Program-made: the position numbers and the translations under genes
The notes under the pieces: generated by a model
Database searches by the model: none
Seen by the model: the letters and a program-made list of their open reading frames with translations, nothing else
Told to the model about the DNA's origin: nothing
Shown here: one piece after another, positions 21,150 to 31,644 of the stretch
Layout of the letters: each line of letters begins with the position of its first letter
Position numbering within the stretch: the first letter of the stretch is position 1
Source: Oikopleura dioica
Taxonomy: Eukaryota > Chordata > Appendicularia > Copelata > Oikopleuridae
Assembly (NCBI GenBank): GCA_907165135.1
Contig: OU015569.1
Location: 12,400,501-12,464,500, forward strand
Reading direction: 5' to 3'
Length of the DNA stretch: 64,000 nucleotides

Positions 21150-22365
21150 GCGAAAAAAGAAAAACGAACCTCGAAAAAAAAGAATCTCCTGAAAATTAAA
21201 ATTTGCAATTTTAAAAATTTTTAAAGCGCCACTGTTTTTATTCTTTAAAAACGCTTCTTCTTCTTTCCTCAAAACCCCGCTTGTCTAATATCTAAAATTC
21301 GCGTACCCTGATCATTTGGGTACTGCCCCTTTTCCAGTTTCTTGTAGTCGATTTTCCCCAAAAAATTATCATTTTGATAAAACGCGTTTCTTATATTTTC
21401 TTAAATTTATCCTAAGGTGATCCCCTTTCTCTAATAATAGCTTGGTTACCTTAAATCTCTTACCGCTCCCCTTAAACTACCAATAAGGGTATCTCCCTTT
21501 TGTTTTGGTAGCGTAAGGGACCGGACCTGTCTGTTCCCTCTTTTGAGTTAATATTTTTCAAACCGGGGTGAAAGATGAGGATGTTTGGGGAGGTTTTCTA
21601 TCGAAAGTAAAGTAGTGACACCCTTATTTGATTTTACGAAAATATTGATTGAAACTTCATCTACGGGGGGATCTTTCAATAACGACCGGGGCGATTCCCA
21701 TCATGAAGCATTATTCTGTGCTCTGATTGGTCAATCATGCAAATCAGCCCGGTCGTTGTTGAAAGACACCCCCGTAGTCCCTATTGAAGTCAAAAATTTA
21801 AGGGGGTAACCCCCTTAAACTTTATGCTTTGAACTTATGTAGGATCTAGATAAAAGGTTAATATTTCTTATCGCCAAATCAAATAAGGGTGTCCCTATTT
21901 TAATTTAGAGAGAAAAACCACTCGGAAAGTCCTAATCCTAAGGTCTACCCCCTTCACCTATTGCTGACAGTTTGAATGAAACGCGGCTCAACCCTCTTTT
22001 TTTTACTGAAATGTCGTCCTCGGCCGATAAGCCTTGCAGGACCATTTTCTTTCACTTTTTCTGTAGTTCAAAAAATTACCCTATTTTAAAAAACACGCGC
22101 TGTACTTTCTGCTTTTCGGAAATTTAAAATTCGCCGAAGAAAAATAGACGGAGGCACGAAAAATGCTCCTCAAGTTCAAAACATAAAAAACAGTTACAGT
22201 TATCGCTCGAGATACAGTACGGTGCTCAGAAACCAAAAACACGAAAAAATGATTGATTTTTGTATCTTTTTAGAATCGATAGCGGATTTCGGGAATTATG
22301 GGAAAAGCAAGAATTTCGAAACTCCTCTCGCAAAACGTCAATTGAAAACGAAGAAAGAAGAAGAA
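21150..22365. other. Intergenic, MITE-bearing, no gene seen
   Basis: The stretch between EIF4EBP and the transporter holds a nested family B element (21614-21897) and family B-type motifs (AATAAGGGTATC near 21484). No coding signal is seen. Confidence 0.6.
21614..21897. mobile_element. Family B MITE with nested foldback
   Basis: TA-GTGACACCCTTATTTG and CAAATAAGGGTGTCCC-TA form the outer ends. Inside, 21660-21780 is a separate palindrome with arms containing CTTTCAATAACGACCGGG and its near complement, an insertion within the insertion. Confidence 0.8.
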
Positions 22366-22370
22366 AAGGG

Positions 22371-25300
22371 ATGAGTACAGAATCGGCTTCCAGCTGGGAA
22401 CGAGTTCCGTCCGACTACGACATTGGTAAGTCTGGATCCGATTTAGGAGCATTTTTGGTAGCGACTTCTTTATTGCTTCTGTCGGAAATAAAGATTAGAC
22501 ATTAGATAAATGACTTGGCTTCATTTGAGCGGGAAACTAAGGGCGTCACTCTGAGACACCTTATTTTTACGCTCAATATGAAGTCTAGTTCTTTAACTAG
22601 TTCCTAGACTTTATGATGGACAAAGGCGATAAGGATGTGACTATCTTGGGTGTTTGAATCATTCTTTAAATCGTCCTCTTTGTCGAAAATTAATGAATAA
22701 TTGTTCAGTTTCAGTGTCATCGCCTTCAACTTCTCTCTCCCGCGCCGACTCTCCGAACTCAAGCTGCTCCGAAGAGCCTGAAATCGCGCTGCCTCTTCCT
22801 TCATCCTCCAAGAAGATCGTGATGGAAAGAAGCAAAGAAACGCGACCGATCTTCTCGACCTTCGAAAAAGCGCCTTCGCTGGATCCTTTTTCGCTGGAAT
22901 GGAAAACACGACGAGAAGCGGCGATCGAAGAGCTTCCGAAGCTGACGTCCGAGATGATCGAAGCGACGCCGTTTTCGAAGATGCAATGGAGAATGGTCTT
23001 TTTATGCTTCGTCGGAGGCGTGGCAGATGGCATCGAACTAATGTGCATCTCCTTCGTCTTGCCGCACATAAGATGTTCCTTCGCGCTCTCCGCTGTTCAG
23101 AACTCGCTTCTCTCTTCCGTCGGCTTTATTGGACTTCTTCTTGGTAAGAAAAAAAATTAATATCTCTTAAGAGAGAAGCCACAAAAAAGATATTCATTAT
23201 GAATTTTAGGAGGTCTGGTTTGGGGCTCAATCGGCGACGCAATCGGCAGAAGCGCGACTCTCTCGCTTTGCATGGCGGTGAACGGCATCTTTGGCCTTTT
23301 GACGGCTTTTTCGACGAGTTGGTTTTCAATCCTGCTTTGTCGATTCATGGCCGGAGTTGGCATCGGCGGCTCTGGTCTCCTCTTCACTTACGTCTGCGAA
23401 ATCGCGCCCAAGCGGCGGGTTGGCTTGTTTCTCTCGATTCTGGCGACGAGCTGGATGCTGGCGAATGTTCTAGCCTCGATTTTGGCGTATTTAATTCTTC
23501 CCTTCGAGCTCGTCGTTGGCTCCTGGCGTATCTTCATCACACTCTGCACTTTACCTGCCATCTTTTCTTCAATTTTATTCATGACAGCTCCAGAATCTCC
23601 CAATTGGTTAGCGTCCCAGGTAAACATGGCCACCCTTGATCTCCCAAAAGAGCTCTTTTAATGCTTTTTGTTTAGGGACGAGTGACCGATGTGATTTCGT
23701 CGTTGACCGCCTTTTTTCCTCAAAAATCGTTCAAGCATTGTAAGAATCAGCTTCTTCTTTGAATTCATTTCTAACTTCGTTCTAGTCAAAACTCTGCAGC
23801 CATTTGAGAAACTCGCCTCTTCTTCACCAGTTTCTGTTTCGACCTTTCTTTTCGAAAACCTGAATCTCTCCGCCTCCTTCAAACAACTTCTCAGCCCGCA
23901 GCTCATCAAAACAACCGGTAAGCAGCGTCCCTCAAACTTGAATTAATGGACTTGGTGTAGTTCCACTTTGGACCATCAATTTCTGCATCTCGTTTGGTTT
24001 CTACGGCCTCTCGCTCTGGCTACCCACGATTTATGCGAAGATGGAATCGGCGCCAGAAGAAAGCTTTTGCCAAGTTATTTCCAGCAATTCAAGGAAACAG
24101 TTAATAATCACCCTTATTTTTTGCGTCATATAAAGCTCAATTTTCAATATAGAGCCACCCATAGAACTTTTGCTTTGCGATAAGAGGTAACTCTCTTAGA
24201 CAGGCTTTTCGTGATCGAGTAAAAACGGAAAGTGGATTTGCGAGTGGCCATAAGCGGCTGAAAAGTGCTGAGAGAGCGGAATGACGCGCGAATTAAAGAG
24301 GTTTATTAACTTGTCTAAAGTAGATTTGGCTGCACGAATCTGGACAAGAAGCAATATATGGACTCGCTCTTCTTCGCCTTCGTCCAGCTTCCAGGTAATC
24401 GGCGAACGTTTACGCAGTTGCGCAAATTCGCTTCTGACTGATCAGCAGCGCTTTGCCGCGCACATCCCCTTAAAACATCGCTCGTTCGTATGTTCCTTTC
24501 CAGACTCTTTTTACCTTTGAGAGTCTCTCCAGGAGAAAGCAGAATCGAGTCAGCTCTTTTCATCGTTTGTCCATTTGAAAGGTCCACTTCTCCTTCCTAA
24601 ACCATACTCTTATCATAGTCTAACAAAATGTCGACTTGTTAAAATCAAGAGGCCGCGCTTTCCGCGGCTTTTTTCCATGATTTAGCTCTCCTATTACCTG
24701 AAAACTCGCCAAAGATAGGGTTGAAAGTAACGTAATAATATAGTGACACCCTTATTTAATACAACAAAAAAACATTTTGGAATCAAGGAAGATAACAACT
24801 AATACTTACAATAACATAAATCCACTGGTTAATTCCGTCTGGATTTTCATCAATTGCGCAGTCGACAGCGACTGTTACTTGCATCTGATTTTGTCCCCCA
24901 AAGACGGCGTGTTTTCCCTTCGAAAGCGTCGAGTAAAACTTTTCAAAAAGAAAAGGCTCGTCTAAACTGCGCTGAGTGTCGATTTCCCAGGGAAGGTCCA
25001 TGACTGAGTCGCTTTTGGGCTTTCCAGTTTGGAATTCTTCCGAAGCGAAGTAATCCTTTATGATGGGTCCTGTAAGAGGTTTTTTTCAGGAACTGATTAA
25101 GTTTTCACCCCATCCTTGATCGAAAACGGAGTCTTTTTTATCCAATCAATCAAATTGTCAATGATCAACCTCGGCCTAATTCCTTGCCCAGATCGCGGCA
25201 CATAAATACTTTTTGGTATAAGATCGTCTTTTTGTCCTGTTTCCAGCATTTTAAATTGCCCATTTTTATTAACCGCGTTCTAAGTTACTAGTGCCCGAGT

Positions 25301-26768
25301 CGCTCTCTGATTTTAAATTATTCAGCTGGTAATTTAAATTCGCCCTTGATTCGAATATTGCCTTATTATCGATTTTATGCTGTTTTTCCTTGCAGTAGTA
25401 TCTCAATCCGTCCATTTCTTCGCCCTCGACTCTTTGACGCTCAACGACGAGGCCGATGGAGTTGGCGGATCTTCTCGGCGAATGGGGAATCTTCCCGGGC
25501 AGCAAGAACATTTCCCCTTCTTTGATCGGGATTGACTTTTGCTGGCCTTTTTCTTCGACGACGAGTTCCATTTCCCCCTTGAGCTGCCAGAAGAGCTCCT
25601 CACCTTCCTCTAAGTGAAAGTCGTCGCGTTGGTTTGGCCCACCGACGAACATCACGTCGAGTTGCGTGTGATGCATTAGTTTGTTGCAAACGGGCGGAAC
25701 GAAGGACGATTCGTGCGCTTGTCTCGGTTCGAACTCGCAAGTCGAAAAAAATGATCGGAGAAATACGCATTCTCGTTTGATCATTTGCGATTCATTAATC
25801 TCTTGCTGTACTTATAGAACTACTCTCGTAACCGAGTTTCTTTGAGCCACTGGTCGACATTGATGATTTCGAATTTCTTCTTGATTTCAGAACTGTTAGC
25901 GGAGAGTTCAATCTGCGCCATCAGCTGAAATTTTAAGCATCAAAGCTGCAGTTTTTTTTATCTGTTTTAACCTGAGCGAGTGCTTCTTCGTGGTGACGAG
26001 CCTTGCGCACGAATGGCTCACTTCCAGAAAGAGGTGATTTCTGGCTCATTCTTTCCTTCTTCGATCCTCTTTCTTTTCTGTTGAAAAGTGGTGCTAGGAT
26101 TAGGATTGTTTTTACGATAGAGAGAGAGAGTAAGAGCGAGTGGGCGTATCACTTCGTAACATTTATTCTTCCTTGACGATCTGTCGCTCCTTCCGCTTTC
26201 GATCAAGGCCATAAATCGGCAGTTTCATCCTTGTTTTGCTCTTCCCCTCAAATTCTAATTCAGGCAACTTCATCACGATGACGCTTCTGGACCGAGTTGG
26301 CCCGCGCAAGATTCTGGCCGTTTCTTTATTCTTCAATGCGTTGGTGACACTTGGCTTACTGTACTCCGCATCGGCGTGGCAGTCGTTTTCGTTGTCGATA
26401 CTGTTTTCCGCCTCGAGTGTTTTCAGCTGGAACTCGCTCAACGTTGCCAATACCGCCTTCATGCCAGTTCGAGTTCGATCCTTCGCCACCGGCTCCTTCA
26501 ACGGTAACCAGCCAAAATATTCTTGAAAAGACTTTAAATTACATATCAGCTTCGAACCGACTTGGCGGCCTGTTCGGCTCTCTCCTGATCGGCGTCTTCA
26601 TCGAATCCGGCTGCGGCTACTCGGTGCTCAGGTAAGAAAAGTGAGGTTTTAGTTTCGCTTATTCGCAAATTCGCATTTGCAACTCGCCCGATGGATCAAC
26701 TCCTATTTAGCCTGTTCACGATGCTGATATTGGGGGCCATTTGCTCGACTCTCTTGCCCAAATCCTGA
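22371..26768 (+). CDS. SV2-type major facilitator transporter
   Basis: About ten exons: 22371-22425, 22715-23143, 23210-23619, 23676-23739, 23786-23917, 23961-about 24073, about 24330-24394, 26264-26503, 26550-26631 and 26711-26768. The protein is a 12-span MFS transporter of the synaptic-vesicle SV2/SVOP group. An acidic, Ser-rich cytoplasmic N-terminus leads to [20 protein letters not shown], the MFS loop [24 protein letters not shown], the SWRIF...TAPESPNW block, a luminal loop, then [13 protein letters not shown] and a late span ending LLPKS. These match SV2 landmarks. The substrate is unknown; SV2 proteins sit on secretory vesicles and influence regulated exocytosis. The exon 6-7 junction is uncertain. 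The 1.87-kb intron 24395-26263 contains the HAAO gene on the other strand. Confidence 0.9.
24410..26049 (-). CDS. HAAO: 3-hydroxyanthranilate 3,4-dioxygenase, nested gene
   Basis: HAAO opens the ring of 3-hydroxyanthranilate in the kynurenine pathway to give the quinolinate/NAD precursor. It is a cytosolic, iron-dependent cupin. Exons read downward from ATG 26047-26049: MSQKSPLSG..., then [11 protein letters not shown] joined to [16 protein letters not shown] (shared with the family), then the iron site (FHLEEGEE) and [48 protein letters not shown], a WIYVI/EGEV junction, [11 protein letters not shown], and a short last exon ending CATA at 24410. All Fe ligands (two His, one Glu) are visible. 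The N-terminus is about 45 residues longer than in vertebrates. The donor after GLRYY appears to be a GC (AAG-GCAATA) or is unresolved. The gene lies wholly inside an intron of the SV2-type gene. Confidence 0.94.
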
Positions 26769-26893
26769 TTTTACCTGTGCTACTTATTTCAGATTAACCC
26801 CTGTCTGTATCTATTCGCGTGTATTCTTACTTTTCCCAAATAAACATCAACAAAAGCGTTATCGTTGTTGATACGGTATCAATGATACCCTGT

Positions 26894-26991
26894 CTGAGCT
26901 CGGCAACCTGTTTAGAAAACCTGATTCAGGCTCCTGAAATAGCTCTCTCAGGACCCTGACTCAGGTTTTCTACACAGGTTGCCGAGCTCAG
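26894..26991. mobile_element. Family A MITE
   Basis: CTGAGCTCGGCAACCTG at the left and GGTTGCCGAGCTCAG at the right, very short loop. It lies between the SV2-type gene and the secreted Cys-rich gene. Confidence 0.85.
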
Positions 26992-27263
26992 ATCGACGCC
27001 TATCGGAGATTCTTCGCAGTAAATTTTGAATATCTAAAATCCTCCCATTTTTCGCCTGAAAAAAGTGAGCATATGTAAAGTGATTGTTGGAACTACTGTG
27101 CTGCAGCCTGTAGGTACATAGATATAGCTTCAGCAAGTGTAACTACACATTTGACACGAGGTAGAACTACGGCCACATGTATGAGTATGGCAACTTGACA
27201 ACTAAGCACATGCAAGTTTTATTAGCAAGAAACCGAGTGCGCAGAAGAGGGAGAGAGAGAATC

Positions 27264-28147
27264 TATTCCTCCGGCTGCTTGACGTTGATGGTGCAGTGGC
27301 CGGGAATCCTCTCCTTCGACTCCAAATCGCCGTCGATCTCGACATCGTGGTATCTGTACCAAGTAGCACCGTCGCATTCGCGGCACATAGTTCCGATTTC
27401 TAAGATGCGTGTTTTCGTTTCTCATTTTTTTTTTCAATTGTGGCTTACTGTCGCACTCGCCCTTGGTGGTGGTCTGGAGGTATCGAATGCTAGGCAAATC
27501 GGTGGAGTACTCGAATCGACACTCGTGCGAGCGCTGAGAAAGTGGCTCCGACATTGACCCGCATCGGAAGTCGGGCTGGTTCTTGATCAAGTTGACCGAG
27601 GCGTGGATGTGGTGGTGGTGGCACTCGTGGCGTCGCTTTTAATGGTTAGTAAATTCGTCCGATTTTGAGAAGTTGACAAAGTGACACTTTGTTCCTCTTT
27701 GGAGAAATAAAATAAGGGTATCACTTCGTTAGCTCTTCTAAGAAAATCGTAATTCTTGATGCTTATTCCTTTGAAATGCCCGCTTGCAAAATCCCATGAC
27801 TTTCGAATTCAATTTCTTTTTTGAAAGATTAACCTTGCCTTTCCATCAGCACGGAGTCTGTTGTCGAAAGTCCAGAACTGGCAAATTCTGTTCAAGTCGC
27901 AAGTTGCTTTGAGTTAAGCTCACAAGATCAAAAGCCGAATTAATTGGGACTCCAAGCGCGAATTAATTCAACTCCAAGTCTACTAGTCACAATTTAATTT
28001 GAGCTGATTCCTTTGCACTCCTGCTCGCCATTGGTATGGAACATGTAGTTGGCTAAAACAAGCATTTTTATTTTTTCTCGAATGAAAATGAAGAAAAATC
28101 TCACCAGAAGCGCTGCTCAAAAGAAGGAATGAAAAACCGAGCTTCAT
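27264..28147 (-). CDS. Secreted Cys-rich protein
   Basis: The first exon (from ATG 28145-28147) encodes a clear signal peptide, MKLGFSFLLLSSASA. A 47-nt intron (GTGAGA...TTTTAG) leads to NYMFHTNGEQECKG. Further exons contain CDLNRICQFWTFDNRLRADG (about 27840-27900), a His-rich HECHHHHIHASVN segment and FRCGSMSEP with ECRFEYSTDL (about 27470-27635), and a last exon after a 48-nt intron with CRECDGATWYRYHDVEIDG, ending VKQPEE and stop. At least eight Cys suggest a disulfide-bonded extracellular domain. Exon 2-4 junction phases are not fully solved; one intron holds a family B end. Family not recognised; possibly a lineage-specific secreted factor. Confidence 0.65.
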
Positions 28148-28647
28148 CTTTTTTTTCGGTCAAAATGGTCGAATGGCGAAGTTGCTGTCAACCACCAGCA
28201 GATGGAAAAGTTCATGACTTGGAGCAGCCGCTACTTTCTCAAGAAAATTAGAGTTGAGGAATCGGCAGTGGTGTGACCTTTAGATGATCATTTCCGTCTA
28301 AAATATTCTGAAATCTGATCAGATTGGATGTTTATCGAGGAGAATTCAGTGTTACAGTTGCTTCATTATTTACTGGGCTTGTCACGTGGCAAGTTGCGTT
28401 CTAAGTGTTCGAAACAAAGTATTCCCTCTTTTTTAGATTTTAAGGAGGTTACTTCCAATACAATACAGTGGTTTGACCGGTTTTGGTACCTCCGAGATTT
28501 CAAGAATTTTATTTGACTCTTGAAATTATTTGAATCATTGTTGTTTTTTAGGAAGATGATGATTTTAAAGTTTTTAAATCCTTTTTTCAGAAAGAAAAAC
28601 TCTGGACCTGTAAATATGAATTTTTAAAGGGGGTCTTTATCCGTCAA

Positions 28648-28741
28648 TCCCGTCGGCGACCTGTGCACAAAACCTGAGTCAGGTTCTGAAAAAGCTAAAA
28701 TAAAACCTGACTCAGGTTTTCTACAAAAGTTGCGGAGCCGA
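28648..28741. mobile_element. Family A MITE (short)
   Basis: GTCGGCGACCTGTGCACAAA and its degenerate complement ending TTGCGGAGCCGAG. The inner inverted CCTGAGTCAGG motif is conserved. Confidence 0.75.
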
Positions 28742-28919
28742 GCGCATAGGAATCATCACTTTTGACGCTTCAAACTTACTGTAATGATAAATTATTGCTA
28801 CAGTAAGGTTGACGTCAAATCGCCAGTTTTCATAGCTTCTACTTTCGCAGTTGACGGTCTATTTTTTCCTGGAAGCGGTTGAGAAAAGGTAGCCTAGGAA
28901 TACTGTATGTTTTCTTCTT

Positions 28920-29165
28920 TTAATGAGGGTGTATTAGAGGTATTACATCAGTCACAGGCGCTGACGACAAAAGCGATTTTGGCAAGTTCGCGAAGGAAAA
29001 GAAGAAAAAGAGGTTTGGTCTCGCGCGCCATCGCGGATGTCACAAAATCGGCGCCATCGGAGTCGCAAAAAAAAGCTATAAAGAAGAAGATCTCCTCAAA
29101 ATTGCTGAAGAGCTCTTTCTTGCACACTTTCTATTTTCTTACTTAACAGAGCAGCTTGTACAGGG
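28920..29165 (+). CDS. Uncertain basic coding-like stretch
   Basis: Two plus-strand frames are open across this stretch, both Lys/Arg-rich (for example KEKKKKRFG in one and RRKRRKRG in the other). One runs to a stop overlapping the ATG of the next gene. There is no splice or homology support, so it may be 5' UTR of the downstream gene or a chance open frame. Confidence 0.2.
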
Positions 29166-29183
29166 CAGGAAATACAACCGAGG

Positions 29184-29529
29184 ATGAAAATCGTGCTGTT
29201 TCTCGCGAAGCTGGCGCTCAGTCTCACCTGCAGCTCCATAGACGGACTCGCCGAAAGTTGCAAAGGTAAAATATTTTAATGGAGGCCAGTTTGTTAATTT
29301 AAAATTGATGAAAATGCTCTTTCTGCCCTAGATGTCAAAATGCGATGCATTTTTTCATTGACGATCATGAATTTTGAATCATTCAGAGTCCCCAAAAGTA
29401 ACTTTGTTCTTGGAAAAAGAAGCAACCTGCTATAAACTAAGTATTTGTTCATTTAGTCTGCAATTATCTTGGACCGCGAAATGCAAGAGTAACGAACGAC
29501 ATCATGAGTGCTTGCTTTGGGATCGCTAA
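29184..29529 (+). CDS. Small secreted Cys protein
   Basis: Two exons (29184-29265 and 29387-29529) joined by a 121-nt GT-AG intron give about 74 residues. The signal peptide is MKIVLFLAKLALSLTCSS. The mature part carries well spaced Cys residues (ESCK, ATCYKLSICS, AKCKSN, HECLLW). The end WDR-stop is close to the last Cys. No family was recognised. Short secreted Cys proteins of this type can be signalling or host-defence peptides, but nothing in the sequence decides. Confidence 0.55.
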
Positions 29530-29594
29530 TTTGCTTAATTCTAGTGACTAGAAATTCAAGCGACGCAAAAGATATTTCTAGGAGTAAGAAATAC

Positions 29595-29941
29595 CTAGGC
29601 TCGGCAAGAAAACCTGTGTAGAAAACCTGAGTTAGGGTCGAAAGGAGCTGAAATGAAACGCCGCATAGCGGCTATTCTATTAACGAAGTCGCTAAGCGGC
29701 TTCGCTAAAATTTTTTATAGATTGTAATGGTAATATTATATTATTAATATTTTTATTAATTAATTTTAGTAATAATATTTATTATTATATTATTAATATT
29801 ATATTACCATTACAATCTATAAAAAGTTCTAGCGAAGCCGCTTCGCGACTTCGTTAATAAAAAAGCCGCTGCGCGGCTTTTCATTTCAGCTCTTTTGGAC
29901 CCTGACTCAGGTTTTCTACACAGTTTTCTTGCCGAGCCCAG
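29595..29941. mobile_element. Family A MITE with nested AT palindrome
   Basis: Outer ends CTAGGCTCGGC and TTGCCGAGCCCAG. Inside, GCCGC/GCGGC hairpins flank an almost perfect ~110-bp A/T palindrome (about 29715-29825, starting TATAGATTGTAATGGTAATA). Confidence 0.88.
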
Positions 29942-30194
29942 AGAAGTGCTCTCTTCTCAAATAAAACAATATAGCCGAGTACACCCTTAATCAAAAATCA
30001 AAAATAAAGCGATCCCTGAATCCAGCAATACTTTGAAGACTCTGGAATGCTGCGAACCGAAAATGGTGACCCGAGACAACCGCTTTTTAATGCCCTATTT
30101 CGTCAAAAGATCTCCCTCCCTTTTTTAAATACACAACGCTTTTGTCGTGATATTTTTTTGTGAGTTATTTTAGGCTGATATTGTTTCAAAATAA

Positions 30195-30335
30195 AATTTG
30201 CCTACTATAAGACTCGTTGACTGCGACTCTAGCGACGAACTTTGCAAACTCTTTGCATCCGTTCTCGACCAAGTCCAGCGCGTGTTCGATCAAGTAGTTT
30301 GTGCTATTCCCCTCGCTAAAGAGATATAAGACTTT
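30195..30335 (-). other. Coding-like fragment, unknown
   Basis: On the minus strand about 40 codons read YLFSEGNSTNYLIEHALDL then VENGCKEFAKFVARVAVN with good codon balance and no stop. No start, partner exon or family was found. It may be an exon of an unrecognised gene or a captured fragment. Confidence 0.3.
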
Positions 30336-30458
30336 GAAACCAACTGGACAATAGAATTATTAATCGCAAGATAAAAATTAATTCTGGAATTAGAAAATGA
30401 GATAGAGACGATGAGCGAGAAGGAAAAGATGGAGCAGGTTAAAACTTTCCTCTTGCGT

Positions 30459-31620
30459 GCACTATTACGATGCTCAGTTGGTCCATAATCGAGTTCAAGG
30501 ACGCGTTTGTAGCAGCTGACGAGTATGAGAAGATACTTCGCGAGCTCAAATGGGGAACTGATTTCTAAGGCGCATATTTCTAAATTTGAGCTTGTCGGAC
30601 TCGTCGGTGATCCTCATTTAGACCACAAGACATGGATGCGCCCAGAAGATCCAACATCGCCAAAGACACCAACTTTTATTATTGACGTTGATAACCCTGG
30701 ATCTGAATTAGCCGCAGAAGCAAGTGCTGCACTTGCAGCAGCGCACCTTGTTTTCCGTTGGGAAGAGCAAGAAGATTATGCTGATTTGTGCTTGCAACAT
30801 GCTCTGGAGTTGTTTGAATTCTAGGATACATATCGGGCCAGCTATCATAACTCCATTCCTAATAGCCGATCTGGCTATTCGGTGCTACCTCCGATAACGT
30901 CATCCTAACAGCTTCGATGGCGTTCTACAAAAAATCGGGCCAGTTGAACAGAAAACCAATCGACTGGGACAACAAATGGCCAGGTGTCCGTTTGCTCTTA
31001 GCCAGACAGACGAAGGACGAAGAGCTTGCGCGGTAATCTCTCAGTAGACTTCGGAAGACAATTTCTTCAGCTAGATACACCCCAAAAGGGTTGATCTTCA
31101 TCAATGAGTGGGGACCGCTTAGACACGCAGCAAATCATGCGTTTTTGGCCTTTATTTCAACAAAACTCGACCTCGACAATTCAGACGACCTTCTTGACTT
31201 TGCAAAGAAGCAAATGTTCTACATCTATGGCGACGGCGGAAGAAGTTACATAGTCGGCTTTGGAAAGAACTATCCGACAAAACCTCATCACAGGTGATTT
31301 TTTTTTTCAAGTACTTTTTAACGCATTTTTTCAGATCTTCTAGCTGCCCTGTTTCGCCGCAAGAGTGCGGCTGGGATGTTGCCGACGACAAAATGAGCCC
31401 GAATCCATTGATACTTTTTGGGGCGCTTGTTGGAGGACCTGATCGTTTTGACTCCTTCATAAACAATAGGAAAAATCATCAACAAAGCGAGGTCACACTG
31501 AGTAAAACTGATGAAATTTCACATGCGCCACGATAAACTTTAGACTACAATGCGGCTCTTGTCGGAGGAACGGCCGGCCTTCTTTACTACATCGATCTCA
31601 ACTACCTAACGGGAGTATAA
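30459..31620 (+). pseudogene. Glycoside hydrolase family 9 endoglucanase, decayed
   Basis: GH9 enzymes cut beta-1,4-glucan; animals including tunicates, molluscs and arthropods have them. The order matches: TMLSWSIIEFKDA, LKWGTDF, LVGDPHLDHKTWMRPED, NPGSELAAEASAALAAAHL, DTYRASYHNSIPN, WDNKWPGVRLLLARQT, INEWGPLRHAANHAFLA, SYIVGFGKNYPTKPHHRSSS, and the C-terminal SEVTLNYNAALVGG with the expected acid residue. Three lesions break it: a frame loss after GTDF (about 30564), an in-frame TAG at about 30822-30824, and a shift near 30880. The last three introns (GTAATC..CTAG, GTGATT..CAG, GTAAAA..TTAG) are still intact, so decay is recent or the defects are sequence errors. N-terminal exons are missing. 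Confidence 0.88.
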
Positions 31621-31644
31621 ATCCTTCCTTGATAATAAAACATC

